A stretch of DNA of 64,000 nucleotides. Origin: Hydrangea macrophylla (Eukaryota; Streptophyta; Magnoliopsida; Cornales; Hydrangeaceae). The stretch spans positions 56,696,274 through 56,760,273 of the forward strand of contig CM066998.1 of the NCBI GenBank assembly GCA_033977485.1, in the 5' to 3' direction. The notes under the pieces are model-generated. The model saw only the letters and a list, made by a program, of their open reading frames with translations, was not told the DNA's origin and searched no databases. Of this stretch, positions 47,450 to 59,652 are shown one piece after another. A program made the translations under genes and the position numbers. How positions within the stretch are numbered: position 1 is the stretch's first letter; each line of letters opens with the position of its first letter.

Positions 47450-49668
47450 ATGGATGGAATGCAAAGATCTAAGGGAAAGTCAGTATGCATAGAGGTAGAT
47501 GAAGAAACATGTTTGGGAAATGATTTAGATGATGAAACCGAATTGGAATACACATATGATATTCATACCGGGGTTAACAGTAATGATCCACAAGCTGAAC
47601 AAAGTAATGTAGTCCAACAAACCTTCGAATGTGCTTCGGACCAAGCGCTGAATGGATTGACCGTAGATGAAGTCATACGCATGACATTCAAATCAGTGGC
47701 TGAAGCTGAAAAATTTTACAATAGTTACGCGAAGGTGGTGAGTTTTAGCGTACGGAAGGATTCAATGAAATACAAAAGGGACAAATTAGTGTTATCGAGA
47801 CGTTGGGTGTGTTCTAAAGAAGTGGAAAGGTCCCAAAAATATTTAGATCGTGAATACAGATCGAGGGAGCCCAAACCCCTAACTAGAGTTGGATGCGGTG
47901 CACTCCTCCGTATCAAATTGCATAGAGCTTCTCAGTATTATGTTGTGACAAAATTTGTTAAAGACCACAACCATCCGCTATGTACTCCTCAATGTGTGCC
48001 TTTCCTCCAGTCGCACAGAGAAGTCCAGACAAAAGACAAAACCCAAATTAGTTCAATGCGCAGTGTCAGTATCAGACCTAGTAAGATAATGGACTACATG
48101 GTACATCAAGCGGGCTCGTACGAGAAGGTTGGGTTCATTCAGAAGGACTTGTACAACTATATTGAAGCTGAACGTACATCAGAACTTGTAGATGGTGATG
48201 CCGAGGGAGCACTAGCTTATTTGTGTTCTAAAGGCGAGAGCGATCTAGATTTTTATTACAAGTTCGAGGTGAATGAGGAGCATCGATTGCCTAGGTTTTT
48301 TTGGGCAGATGCAAGATCCAGTATCGACTACGACAGATTTGGCGATGTCCTAGCATTTGATACAACTTACCGAACAAATGTCTATAGGAAACCATTTATC
48401 ATACTTGCAGGCATCAATAATCATTTCCAATCAATAAATTTTGGTTGCGCATTATTGGTCGATGAAACCATAGACACCTACATTTGGGTTTTGGAGACCT
48501 TACTTGAAGCAATGAAGGGTAAGGCTCCGACTTCTGTACTAACTGATAGAGATAAGGCGATGCGGCAGGTAATTTTTCACATTCTTACTAACTCATCACA
48601 TCGGTTGTGTCAATGGCATATACAACAGAATGCCGTTACAAACATCCGTGTCGCAGGGTTTGGTAAAGATTTTGACAAATGCATGAAGAGAAATTGCACG
48701 AGCGAAGAGTTTGAAGCATCATGGCAAGAGTTACTTGACAAGTATGGGCTACACCATAACAAATAGATGATAGAGATGTATGAAAACTGCTCGATTTGGG
48801 CTGAGGCATACTTGAGGGGCCAATTTTTTGCCGGTATGAAGAGCACGCAAAGGTGCGAAGGGATTAATTCTTTTTTAAAAGGGTTTCTTAAAATCCGAAT
48901 GCGCCTTTACGAGTTTGTTAAAAATTATGATAGAGCACTTAGACGGCTTCGCCACACTGAAGCAAAGGCACACAATGATACGGAACAAACATATCCTGTT
49001 ATGGCTACAAACTTGAGACCCATTGAGGAGCATACTGCCAACATATTCACTAGATCCATTTTTATCATGTTTAGTGGTGAAATGAAGCGTGAGACTAAGT
49101 ACTTTGTGGTGAAAAAGGGTGAATGGGCCGACGTACGTTAATTTTTACATGTCCAAATATCCACAGCCCACTTCGCGATGGAATGTTATTTCAGATCACC
49201 ATGAGGGGACAATTAAGTGTTCTTGCATGCGGTTTGAATCTGTTGGAATTCCTTGCTACCATATGATATGTGTAATGAAAAATGAATACATGCAGGAAAT
49301 CCCTCTTAGTTGTATTACACCAAGATGGTTGAAAAGTGGCCCGGAATGGGCGAAAATGGCAAAATGCACGTCTCTGAATTAGAATAATTTTCAGCACACT
49401 CAAAGTCAAATTGCACGTCTTGATTTGCTCAATTTGAGGTGCGAAGACATGGGGCACTATGCTGTCTTAACTGAGGAAAGATGGGCCGATGCAAATGATA
49501 CAGTCACAGAACTAACATGTTGTTTGAAGGACCTATGGAAGAAGAAGAATGGGACCGTAGAGTTTAGTACCTGTTTTGGTGTGAAAGACCCAGCCCCAGT
49601 CGAAACAAAGGGACGTAAAGGGGCAGGTAGAAGCAAACAAAATTTAAAGTGTTGTGGTTATTGCAGGT
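47450..49668 (+). pseudogene. FAR1/MULE-type transposase, broken by two stops and a frameshift
   Basis: It cuts and pastes Mutator-like DNA; host FAR1/FHY3 regulators derive from this family. The first frame (47450-48766) has a FAR1-type zinc-binding region (about residues 78-180, with FKSVAEAEKFYNSYA, WVCSKE and DHNHP) and a MULE DDE core: D304 in FDTTY, D366 in LTDRDKAM and the C387..H390 pair in CQWH. A TAG ends it at 48764-48766. The same frame continues to 49141 and includes RCEGINSF with the likely catalytic E. A frameshift near 49135 leads to the SWIM zinc finger (KCSC...PCYH, about 49220-49255). A TAG at 49380 follows, then a tail to 49668 ending with a CXXC-like cysteine pair. A splice acceptor TGTAACAG (47431-47438) precedes the start, so a leader intron is likely. 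Confidence 0.9.
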
Positions 49669-49734
49669 AGTTTCTTAAACACAACTTTTATTTACCTAAA
49701 ATTCACATGCATATCAGAGGCTCAATACTTCTTA

Positions 49735-50065
49735 CTATTGGCACAACAAAGGTACAAACATACTTATCACAGAAACATAATGGGTACAAAAAATCTAATC
49801 ACGGAAACATAACGAGTACAAAAATCTGGGCACAGAAACTAAATGGTTATAAAAAATCTTGTCACAGAAACATAATGGGTACGAAAATACTGATCATAGA
49901 AACACAACTGGTACAAAAAATTTTATCAAAGAAACATAATTGGTACAAAAATGCTGATCACAAAAACATAATGGGTACAAAAATGCTAATCACAAAAACA
50001 TAATGGGTACAAAAATGTTGATCACATAAACATAATGGTCACAAAAATGCAGATCACTGTACTAT
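49735..50065 (+). repeat. Array of about 31-bp repeats after the transposase
   Basis: Roughly ten units of the type GAAACATAATGGGTACAAAAAT followed by CTGATCACA. It shares the GAAACA and GGGTACA words with the arrays left of the transposase. Confidence 0.9.
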
Positions 50066-50224
50066 TATCACTGTACTATTACACAGCCCTAAACCAATTT
50101 GACTAAACTTGGCCCGGTGCTAATGATTGCAATGTCTCACGGTCGCAATGCTCGAGAAAGCTTTTTACGATCGTATCCCTAAATGGTATAAAACCAATTA
50201 GTTTATAATAGATTGCTTTATACT

Positions 50225-52697
50225 TTACTCAAAAATAGCCCCACAAAATAAAACAAACAAAAGCATAAAATCAAAAAAACTATCATAATCTATACAACAT
50301 ACTTTTGGGGCAATTGCTTGTTGAGAACGAAGTCGACAAGATTTCTTTCGTCCTTGGTCAGAGGTTGAAGTCAGTGTTCCCAAGTAGGGATATCCTTCAA
50401 TGGTTCTCTCTCCCAAGCAACAAACTTTTTTGTCTTTGCCTTTACCCCTGTGTAAGGAGAGCGCTTATACTTGCTAGGTGCTCTTTCTGACGTTAATCTT
50501 GTCTTGGCCTTAGACGTTCTAAAATGTCTCTCATCTGTTACAAGGCCTGTTTTATGTGGGGATCTGCTAAGTGTTGTAGATTCATTTCGGCTACGGTATT
50601 TTCTTTTCCTAACCTTTTTTTTTGTCTTCTTTGGGTGGGAGGATCTTTCTACTCTTCACTTCTTCTGGGAAAATGATAGAGATTTATGTAAAAACTTGGG
50701 GGGAGGGTACAACTTCCTTCTGACTTCTGGACTAAGAGTATCAGGGGAGGCGTAGAATTTTCTTTTTTATGGTGGACTCTTAGGAGAGGGGGAAACCTTC
50801 ACAATATGAGAGGGGGAAACCTTCACAATATTGGTGGGTGGAGACGATCCATGGTCTGACAATCTTGGACTCTGGAAAATGGGAGTTTCTTTTTTTTCCT
50901 CCATTGACTTGAATGCCGAGAGGTCGACGACATTATCGAGTCGGAATCACTTATCACCCCCTCTATCATATCGAAATGAAGGTGACCTCTCTTTTTCAGG
51001 ACGACGCTCACCCCAATCGTGGTGTTGTTGTTGTTGTTGTCCTCTACTCGACATAAACTCTTTTAATACCTTCACACTACCAACAACCTCATCCTTCAAT
51101 GAGAGCACCACGTCTTTCAACTCTGTAATTTTCTTTCTCATCTTCTTAACTTCAACCTCAAACTCATCCAGTCGAGTTGCTTCTCCTTTTGGTGAAGGGG
51201 CGAGGTTTCATTTCGTGGTTCAGCATCGGTGGTAATGTTTTCCTTGGCCGGCTCCATCTCAATCTGCATTTAAAAAGAATAATTTAGTAAAAAGTTATGG
51301 TCGGATCACATAGATTACCCATATATGAGTTCATTTATATACCTTTTGCTTCATGTACAAACCCTTCTTTACAAGGTATCTCACTCATGCGCTAATGTAC
51401 CGCTTTTGGTAGATGACATAGGCAGCCCATATGGAATATATATGTCAACGTAGAACAACTAAAAAAACAAATATTCAATAATCTTACTTATAGTTGGTTG
51501 GTTTCCATTTAAATCACAAAGAATTACATATATACAATCTCACCACCAAAAAGAGCAAGCAACAGCTAACTCCAACTTGCTTTTTTTCCTTATAATTGTG
51601 GATACTATTTGCTAGGTAGCCCAACACTAACTTTCCCCAATTCATCTTCGAAAGAATAGATACATCCTTCAATTCGTGGAGAAAGTAACGATTGATGCAT
51701 GGCTTCATGCTGGGGCAATAGATGCATCCCAAGGCAAGCAAGGCAAATCTTACCTTGAACTCCTCTCCTGCATCTTCCATTGCTTGTATATCTTCTTTCA
51801 AGTCTTTTATTTGCAGCAGTCCACCTTTAAACCCATACTTATCACACATTTCTTGAATATCGCTTGATGGTCCTTCTCGACTGAAATGAAGGCCGCGGGA
51901 ACTAATGCCCATAATTCTCTCTACATCCTCTAGGGCCACCTTACATTTCTTGCCATGTGCAGTAAATGAATAATCTGTGGGATCCAACCTTTTTACAAGC
52001 CAACCACAAAGGTTGTGATCAATTCTTGTGCAACGCAAGTCTATGAGGGCTCCGATACCAATTGATTTAACTGCTTCTATTTTATCTTGCAAAAATTTGG
52101 ATATGCACTCAACTAAAGTGGGCAGTGCCATTCTTGTTTGAACGAATGGTATTCTCTATTAAACAAGCAAGTAAAGATGTTGTTAGTGTCACATAAATGC
52201 ATCGTCCAAATTAAGTGAAAATAAAATGGTTACATTTTCAGTAGGGATCTTCTCTTTATACATCGTTGATGCCTCTTTTGCCTTTTCAACATAAGGCTGC
52301 CTCTCCTCTTCTGCCATTTTTTTCCATATTCGACCACATTCCCTTTGTATCTACACATATACAATGAATGTTTAACCATTGACGCCTGAACATGTTACAT
52401 ATAATTAAATTAAATTGTTATATTTTGCAGATACCTCGTTTTGTCGCTTCTTCTCTCCACCTTCAACTTTCAACTGTTTACATCTTTCATGACTGCATCA
52501 ACAGATATATGTATAATACATCGATGTTTGGGTTTGTAAAACCAATACTTAGATTACTTTAATTTACATTTTAAAACTACTTTTACTTACTAAAACAAAA
52601 TGTATGCTGAGGGAGGCTTCTTCTTTGGTGTAGGAGGCTTCTTTGGTATTACATACCCTTGTACAGCTTTACTCTTTATCGCCCTTTGCTTTCTCAT
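50225..52697 (-). pseudogene. HMG-box plus transposon-associated domain protein, 3' part decayed
   Basis: Exons on the minus strand: 52697-52591, 52492-52435, 52350-52234, then 52155 onward, with GT-AG junctions and matching phases. The first three encode one HMG box: KKKPPSAYILFYHERC, then RECGRIWKKMAEEERQPYVE and AKEASTMYKEKI. Such boxes bend DNA. Exon 4 (52155 to about 51555) has KRLDPTDYSFTAHGKK, VALEDVERIMGISSRG and MNWGKLVLGYLA, resembling the N-terminal domain that precedes Ulp1-like proteases in plant transposons. Further left come a coiled-coil piece (51141-50947, KKITELKDVVLSLKDEVVGS) and a segment with KRSPYTGVKAKTKKFVAWE (about 50480-50420), both in broken frames. No Ulp1 catalytic domain is visible. 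The gene converges on the transposase, as a second gene of the same element. Confidence 0.68.
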
Positions 52698-52724
52698 TCT
52701 AATCAAATTGTGGAGACAGCATCT

Positions 52725-53300
52725 ACGCAAGGAACATAACTTTATACAGATGGACCATAAACATTTACAATGGGAACAGAACATTTTACAGAAAGAACAT
52801 AAATTATACATAAGGAACATAAAACTTATACAATAGAAACAAAATATTTTACACTTGTACATGAACATATTACCAAAGGAACATGACCTTACACACAAGA
52901 AACATAAACTTTTACTATAGAAACATAACATTTTACACTGGGAACAATAATTTTTATACTTGAATGTAAACAAATTACACAAGGAACATCACTTTACACA
53001 GAAGGAACACAACTTTTTACACAGAGAACATAAACTTTTACTATAGAAACATAACATTTTACACTTGGATCAAAAACTTTTACACTTGCATATGAACAAA
53101 TTACACAGGAAGGAACACAACATTATACACAAGAAACATAAACTTTTACTATAGAAACATAACATTTTACACTGGGAACAATAATTTTTACACTTACATA
53201 TGAACAAATTACACATAAGGAACACAACATTATACACAAGAAACATAAACTTTTACTATAGAAACAAATTACACAAGGAATATCACTTTACACAGAAGGA
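52725..53300 (+). repeat. Array of about 30-bp repeats right of the HMG-box gene
   Basis: Units of the type AGGAACATAAACTTTTAC followed by TATAGAAACATAACATTTTACACT. The words GGAACA and AAACATAA recur throughout. With the left arrays, it places repeat blocks on both sides of the element's genes. Confidence 0.88.
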
Positions 53301-53389
53301 ATGTAGAAAGGGAGACAAACAAATTGATCATCACTAGTACATGTAGAGATTCAATGGATACAAAAAGACTTACCAGTGAGGAAGGGTTT

Positions 53390-53850
53390 GGTGGTGGTAC
53401 AACTCAGAGAGAGTGATGAGGGAGGTGGTTCCCTTGTTGCGGTGGTGGGTCAGTGGCGACGGCGGTTGCTGTGGTGGTGCTGCTGACAGTGACATCGACC
53501 AGGAGAGAGTAAGAGTGAGAGAGAGGGAGGGTTTGGGTGGTGGAGACCAGGAGAGAGAGTAAGAGTAAGAGAGAGAGAGAGGGAGGGTTTGGGTGGCGCT
53601 ACTGAGAGTGAGAGAGACCAAGATAGTGGGGGAGAGTTTGGGAGTATCACAGCTCAGAGAGTGAGTAAGAGAGAGAGAGAGAGGTGGTCCCTTGTTGCGG
53701 TGGTGGGTTCAGCGACGACGGCGGCTACTGTAGTGGTGATGCTGAAAGTGACAGAGACCAGGAGACAGAGTAAGAGTGTGAGAGAGGAGGGTTTGGGTGG
53801 TGGAGACCAGTGTGTGAGAGGGAAGGAGGGTTTGGTGAGAGTCAGACAGA
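53390..53850 (+). repeat. GA-rich imperfect tandem repeats
   Basis: Two to three degenerate units of about 100-130 bp are built from GGTGGTCCCTTGTTGCGGTG, GACGGCGG, GACCAGGAGA and GAGAGGGAGGGTTTGGGTGG. Chance frames occur on both strands, and I do not call them genes. Confidence 0.75.
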
Positions 53851-54188
53851 CCAAGAGAGAGGGGGAGAGAGAGGAAGCATTTGGGCGGGATTTAATGGGG
53901 TAATCGACTACCGAATGGGTGGGTTGGGGGTAGTTGTTTTGCCACAAAATAGTGGTTTGAAATGGAGGGCCCTAGATCTAAAGGGTCATCAATCCCACAG
54001 TGGAAAAGTGGCCGCACCAAACGGCTGAAACAACTTGGACGTATCACAACCAGACCCAGTCTAATAACCATGAAAAGACACAAGTTTCAAGTCTTGAAGA
54101 CATTGACTACCTCGTACCGAATGAGAAATTTGTGCATGTGACCTGTATCCATTGGGTGTCACCCTGATTGTGCATTGTTTTTTGAGCA

Positions 54189-54375
54189 TTACTACACTCA
54201 CACACTTTTCTACACACTTTTTGACACACAACTTTAAATATTTGTACCCTGTGTAGTGTAAATAGTGTATAGAAAAGTGTAAAAAAAATTCAAACAGTAC
54301 AATAAGGTACATGCATTCAAAGCACAGTGTGTCAAAAAGTGTGTAGAAAAGTGTGTATGTCTAACATTATTGTAG
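54189..54375. mobile_element. Hairpin MITE-like element
   Basis: The left arm CACACACTTTTCTACACACT with TTTTGACACAC (54200-54232) pairs with the right arm GTGTGTCAAAAAGTGTG and GAAAAGTGTGT (about 54327-54356). An inner AGTGTATAGAAAAGTGTA is related to both arms. Confidence 0.7.
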
Positions 54376-55630
54376 TTTTTTTAAGAGAAAAAACACTTTG
54401 GTTCGAAGCACGTACAGTTAAAATACATGGTGTAATAGTTTATTGTGGACTCTTGATTTTTTGGGTTCTACGTGAGTACCATAATGATCGACGGTCCATA
54501 ATAGGCCGTCACACCATGTGACGGAATAATGAGATAATTTCTCGTACGTAAGTTTACAATGAATACATTCTCCTGCAAGTGTCCCTTATCGGGTGTGATG
54601 TTGATCGTGCATTTTTTAGGTCAAAAAGCAATTTGGTTCCGTGTATGTATATTGACAGTTTACTTTGGATCTTATATTTTAGATTGCAACATTTTGAGCC
54701 CTCAATGTGGATACTTGTTTCAATGATGGAAAAAAAATAATGGCATTAAAAATATAACAAAATGGACCGTATAGAGGGCCCAAAATTTAATTTTTTTGAA
54801 ATTATAGGGTACTAAAGTCTTCAAGACTTTGCTACTGTTGAAACCCTCTCCCTCACTGCCACAGCAGATATATTTTGTTAGTTCTATACTTTCAGGTTTT
54901 GATGGCTGAAAATAGGACTTTGAAGGAAAAAAACCACAAGTTTGAAGCTTTGGTAAAAAATTCCTTAAGTATGAATATTGGCTAGCTGTAAATTACTAAT
55001 ACAGATGTCAAAATGCCCATGGGTCCCACATTGATCGGGTTAGGGCTTTGACTTATGGGCTCATGTTTTTATTCGGGTCGGGCAAAACAGTTCACAATTA
55101 CGGCTCGGCCCTAGGCCCTAAATAGAGTTCAAGTGAGTGTTTTATATTTATCATAAAATGATATAAATACTGTTATTTTTGGAATCATCTTTTCATAAGT
55201 TAGAAAAGTTCACATTTGTTCGCCTTGGGTGAGCATAACCCAAGCATCCCATTGGCCAATGCAGTGGGACCCACGTCCTACTGCATTGGCCAGCCCTTAA
55301 ATGGGTGAGTAAAAATGCACTCAAGTTGGAAATAACACTAAATGCTGCAACTTACAATTTTTTACAATTTTAATAAACGTGACTTGAAAACTGTCAAATT
55401 TTGATTGTTGGGAAGCTTCTATTTGGATATCGGGCGGGCTCGGGCTTCAAGAGGTATGCATAAGACCTACCTGGGAATACTAGAGCCTAGGGCAAACTTA
55501 AGGCCCGCTTTTTTTTTTTTGAGCAGTGCTACAGGTTTCCTGCCGGACTGGACTTTTTTTACACCCTAAATACTACATTGAATTATCTACCTGACATACC
55601 CTGCAAATTTTGATGCTTCGTACTTCTGTC
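54376..55630. other. Intergenic stretch without a recognised gene
   Basis: AT-rich. Short GC-richer pieces such as 55010-55110 (CGGGTTAGGGCT, CGGGTCGGGC) look like fragments of repeats. No reading frame is supported. Confidence 0.45.
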
Positions 55631-55806
55631 CTATAGTTTTTTTTTTTTTTTGGTAACCATGGGTGTTCAGGCCAGCTTGCGCGCACCTCGACTAATCCCA
55701 CAAGGCTAGGGCGTCCGGGTGAATCACCTGTGGCCACCCCCTTGAGATTCGAACTTGAGATCTCTGAGTATAACACCCAGAGGCCTTGCCATCCGACCAC
55801 AAGGGA
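55631..55806 (-). mobile_element. Au-type SINE
   Basis: On the minus strand the element starts near 55806 with a tRNA-like head: box A GTGGTCGGATGGCAAGG and box B AAGTTCGAATCTC. It goes on through GGGTGATTCACCCGGACGCC to the family's characteristic 3' part (GTCGAGGTGCGCGCAAGCTG, CCTGAACACCCATGGTTACC) and ends in an A-run (T-run on the plus strand, 55631-55652). SINEs of this kind are transcribed by RNA polymerase III and moved by LINE enzymes. Confidence 0.85.
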
Positions 55807-56289
55807 AGTGGTTTATAGTTCTCTCTCTTTATTCTAAATGTTTGTAATTTGATTTCTCATTTACTTTTATACGAAAAGGTCCTAGTTAATTACTTTTTAG
55901 AAAATGCTAAATGCATTAATTTTGTATACCTAAACTATTCACATGCTGAAATATCGTGACATTTTTAAATTAATTCAAACTTTATTTGTTAACTAATGTT
56001 ACTTGGTAGATGAGAAAATTAACCCATTTTATTCGGTTTTGGTATTCGGCCTCCCTTTTAATGGATTTGTTTCTATATGGTATGACTACTCTTCACATTT
56101 CCGCATGTTTCTGTTGATTAGTTTTTGATTTATATCTTGCGTTTTTAATTGGATTTTCTTTTCTCCTTTGCATTCACTAAAGCCAAGGATGGATTCTAGA
56201 GGACAAGCAGTTGCGATCGCTCCTACATATGAAAAGAATAAAAATAATATAAATTAACTTCTATTTATACCAATTTTATTCATAAATAT

Positions 56290-56445
56290 GCTCTAGACTT
56301 TAGTGGCTGCTAGTGTTACTGGTTCCGTTTTGGGTAGGGTGGAATTTTGGGGAGGTATCTTGTACACTATTCGGGGCTTTGTCCCTCCTTCCTGTAATTT
56401 TGGCTTAATACTAATGAATATATTATTGTTCATTAAAAAAGGTAT
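56290..56445 (+). mobile_element. LINE 3' end (plus strand)
   Basis: GGGGAGGTATCTTGTACACT and GGCTTTGTCCCTCCTTCCTG are followed by TTTGGCTTAATACTAATGAA and an A-run at the end of TTCATTAAAAAA. This is the usual 3' UTR look of plant LINEs. It is truncated at the 5' side, as is common after incomplete reverse transcription. Confidence 0.45.
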
Positions 56446-56584
56446 ATAGATTAGGCCCTAATTTTTTTTTTACAATTATTAAGCTCACTCCTCCTAAGCA
56501 AGATTCATAGATCCATCCTTAGCTAAAGCCTCACCAAACGTACACATGTACGTACATACTAATTTTTTAAATCAATTTTTATCT

Positions 56585-56873
56585 ATTTATTTTTTGAACA
56601 GTAATTGTATTAAGGGAATAGTGCAAGCACTATAAAATTATAACACCCAACCTTCCAGCCTCAACCAAACAACACCCAGGAATCAAGAAACTTATTCCCT
56701 CACAAGCATTAGCATGAACACTTGCAGGCAAACCTAAAGACCACAGGAAAATGCCCAACCCAATAAAACCACCTCATACTAACACAACAACTAATGCACC
56801 AGAACATCACTGCAACAACACACCTAGAAAACAACAAATGAAGCTGCAAACCATCAAAAGCAGGGACCAATAG
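56585..56873 (-). mobile_element. LINE 3' end (minus strand), interrupted by the copia element
   Basis: On the minus strand the stretch ends GGGTGTTATAATTTTATAGT, CTATTCCCTTAATACAATTA and CTGTTCAAAAAATAAATAG, a LINE-like tail. It is cut at 56873 by the copia 5' LTR; the AATAG at 56869-56873 would be the copia target site. Confidence 0.45.
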
Positions 56874-58175
56874 TGTTAGGGATATATACTAAAAGTCATG
56901 CTTTATGTAGTTGATTTATTATTCATTTAATAATAACAGTTAATCCATTTTTTTTTTAGAATCTGTGTGGGCAATGTTTGTATTATATTTTAATATTATG
57001 CATGTGTGTCTCTCATTCTATATAGTAGGTGGTTTGGTGTGTAGAGTTCGACTTACACACGAAAGATCAGGCCATTAGATATTATAGAATGTAAGATTTT
57101 GGTTTACAGTCTTAGATGGAATTGGACACACCATCGGTAGGACTGCAGCATGGTGTTGTAGTAGGTTTGTCTTGACTACGGAAAACGATATAGTTTCAAC
57201 TCACTATGCTGGTACACTTTGTGTATTAAACGGGACTGACTTGGGGTATTTATCTTTATACTGACTTATAAGATAATTAATACCTCATGGCTATTATGAG
57301 TGCTTATGCTCTAAATCCTAACTTAATTTGTAGACACGTACATTTGATATTTATACTTTGATCCCTAAAAGGTGAGATCCTTAAATGGGTCAATGTCTCA
57401 TTGGATTGGGTGGCAATGTTAATTGTGTGGTGGATATTAATTAATGATGGAATTTTGGGATTGATGATATCCCCTTGAGAAAGCTTATAAGTTTTGATTA
57501 TGTCAAACCCTGCAGGTGGATTTTGTATCCGACATATCAGATAAGTTAAGCAGAGGATCTCAAGGAATTTTAAGAAATTAATTAAATATGATTGTCAGTA
57601 ATTATATTTAATTAATGGATATCTGTAATCTTAACATGGGGAGATAATAAGCATTTAATAACATGGAGCTCGAAATATATTTTTGAGATAAGGGTAGGAG
57701 TGCAATTATAATTCTTTAGTGGTATGAATTATAATTTATGGAAATAGGAATCTGATTCAGTTCGAATTAGGGTTTCGTAATTCCATAAGGAAGCCTATTC
57801 CTTATTGACTTCTTATGGTCCCTATCGTAGCCTATATATATGCTGCTTTGGCTCTCTTTTCAGTTAGCGTTTTTCTATATAGAGAATTATAACTCGAAAT
57901 AGAAAAGAGAGCAAAAAAGAGAGAGAGCAGAAAACAGAAAGGATTTCGAAAGAGCCCACACTCAGTTCGATATTCTGGCAGCAAAGGAATAGGGTAGGAG
58001 ATTGTGAGCTGTTATCGAGCCCGTGTTCTCGATTCGTCTACTATAGCAATCCGTTTTAGCAGTTTAAGGTAACCCTAGTTCCGCCCTTGTAGGGTTATTG
58101 TAGTTTTCACATATTTTTTTGCAGTACCAACTTATACGCGCTGTCAACGAATTCTGGGAACGCAGTTTCCTAACA
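56874..58175 (+). mobile_element. 5' LTR of the copia element
   Basis: 1302 bp with perfect 7-bp inverted ends TGTTAGG...CCTAACA. TATATATA near 57834 is the likely TATA box, followed by a GA-rich leader. Confidence 0.93.
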
Positions 58176-58188
58176 GTGGTATCAGAGC
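58176..58188 (+). other. Primer-binding site (initiator Met tRNA type)
   Basis: GTGGTATCAGAGC follows the LTR end directly. TGGTATCAGAGC is the standard plant copia primer site. Confidence 0.93.
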
Positions 58189-58342
58189 AACGTTGATTCT
58201 GCGTATGGGTTGGACGCAACCATGTTGTCCAATAAAACAGATCTTATGCGTGTTTTGATGGATGGATAGAACGTAGAACTGTGCTAACCTTTGTTTTGCA
58301 GCGTTCTTATTCCACCATTATGGTCAATGATTTTGTGTGATT

Positions 58343-58520
58343 GGATCCCACGATGGTTTTATCCGTGGTTAATTTTTTTGTTTTGATATAGCATGTGAAC
58401 TCCTTTATGGAGGCATAGGATTTGTATGTATTGGATCCCACGCTTGATTGATGCTTGGTTAATTTACTGCAAATATATAGCATGTGAACTCCTTCACGGA
58501 GGCATAGGATTTATGTAATA
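58343..58520 (+). repeat. Tandem duplication (about 90 bp) in the copia leader
   Basis: Two units each start TTGGATCCCACG, contain GGTTAATTT and ATAGCATGTGAACTCCTT, and end GGAGGCATAGGATTT. After them (58555-58640) come short repeats of GAAGCAGTTTCAGAA type. Confidence 0.88.
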
Positions 58521-59652
58521 TATCTCAAGTAAATCTGTGAAGATGGTTCGTGAGAGCAGTTTTACAAGCAGTTTTCGAAAGCGATCTAGAAGCAGTTTCA
58601 GAAGGCAGTTCAGAAGACTGTTTCAGAAAACAGTTCTGGAAGGGATTCCCGTTGCGTAGTGGCGACATAGAGCTAATCGGGTTCAATGAAGATTTCTTCA
58701 CAAGAGTTGCAGCTTGACCATAATAGTGGGATTCCTATTTTATTGTGGTTTCCTTATTTTTGTGTGATTGAATGATTATTATTGTTTCATATTTAATGAA
58801 TAGGACAACATGGATAATTGTTCCTAGACCTATTTTAGATGTCTAGCTGCATTTTTAATTTATATTAATTTAAAATGATGGATAACTACATGTGTATTTA
58901 GAAATAAAACTAATTCTATAATTTGAAAACATAAGTACTTATTTTCTAAAATCATGAGAATAGAATAATTTTATTATATACACATGTGGGTTTCACAAGT
59001 AAGGATGAATTAATCCTTGTCAAGTATTCCATCATTTTTTATTAATTAAATTAAAAGTTTTTTTTAAAAAATTATAACCCTCAAATTTTTTTTAAAATTC
59101 TAAGTGGGAGAGGGAATTTATCAAGTATAAATCCCATGGTCTCCATCACTGGTTTGTAGATGATATGATTAATTTTGTGTGATGCCTCTAGTGTCATCCT
59201 CCCTATCGGATGTAGTTGATCATGGAATCATCAGTACAAACTTTTTTAAAAGAATGTTTTGGGTGATTGTTGGTGTGGGTCACCTCTCCATCAGAGGTGT
59301 TCCTCACAGAACTCTTGACCTAGAATTAAGTGATGGTATACACTTAGCTATAAATAATAATATCCTCTCCATCTGAGTCACTGTTATTATTTATAGGACC
59401 AAAGCAAGTCAGCAGTTTAATTTTATTAGGCAAAGTACATTGCCTGGATAGTAAAATTAAAAAGGCAATTGTCTATCTGAACAAATGATGGATAGTATAT
59501 GGCTTCCCATCGAGTCATACTATTCGCAGTGTATCAGGTTGCTGGCGGATTCCTTTCAAATATGGTAGAGGGAACCAATATTTTCAACTCGAATCCATAG
59601 TAAATTTTGCCCAAACGTAATTATTTATGTTATGTGATTCTCAGGCTTTCAA

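Larger units (their letters stand above)
39709..54051. mobile_element. Mutator-like (MULE) transposon complex
   Basis: A 16-bp inverted pair, GGCTGTGATACGTCCA at 39709-39724 and its complement with one mismatch at 54036-54051, encloses the region. It holds a FAR1/MULE transposase, a convergent HMG-box gene, accessory ORF copies and repeat arrays. The subterminal block at about 39765-40200 is repeated at about 44050-44380, with a related motif at 44003-44018. The region is therefore either a large element with an internal duplication or two nested, related elements. No 8-11 bp target duplication is visible, so the exact ends are uncertain. Confidence 0.5.

Noticed and set aside
47450..49668. 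Host FAR1/FHY3-type regulator
   Set aside because: Stops, a frameshift, surrounding repeat arrays and the neighbouring second gene fit a transposon copy better than a domesticated gene.
53370..53950. Leu/Ser/Pro-rich frames near the right edge of the MULE
   Set aside because: They come from GA-rich repeats and show no protein-like features.
55661..55806. Possible tRNA gene, because box A and box B are present
   Set aside because: There is no cloverleaf with acceptor stem, and the downstream part matches an Au-type SINE.
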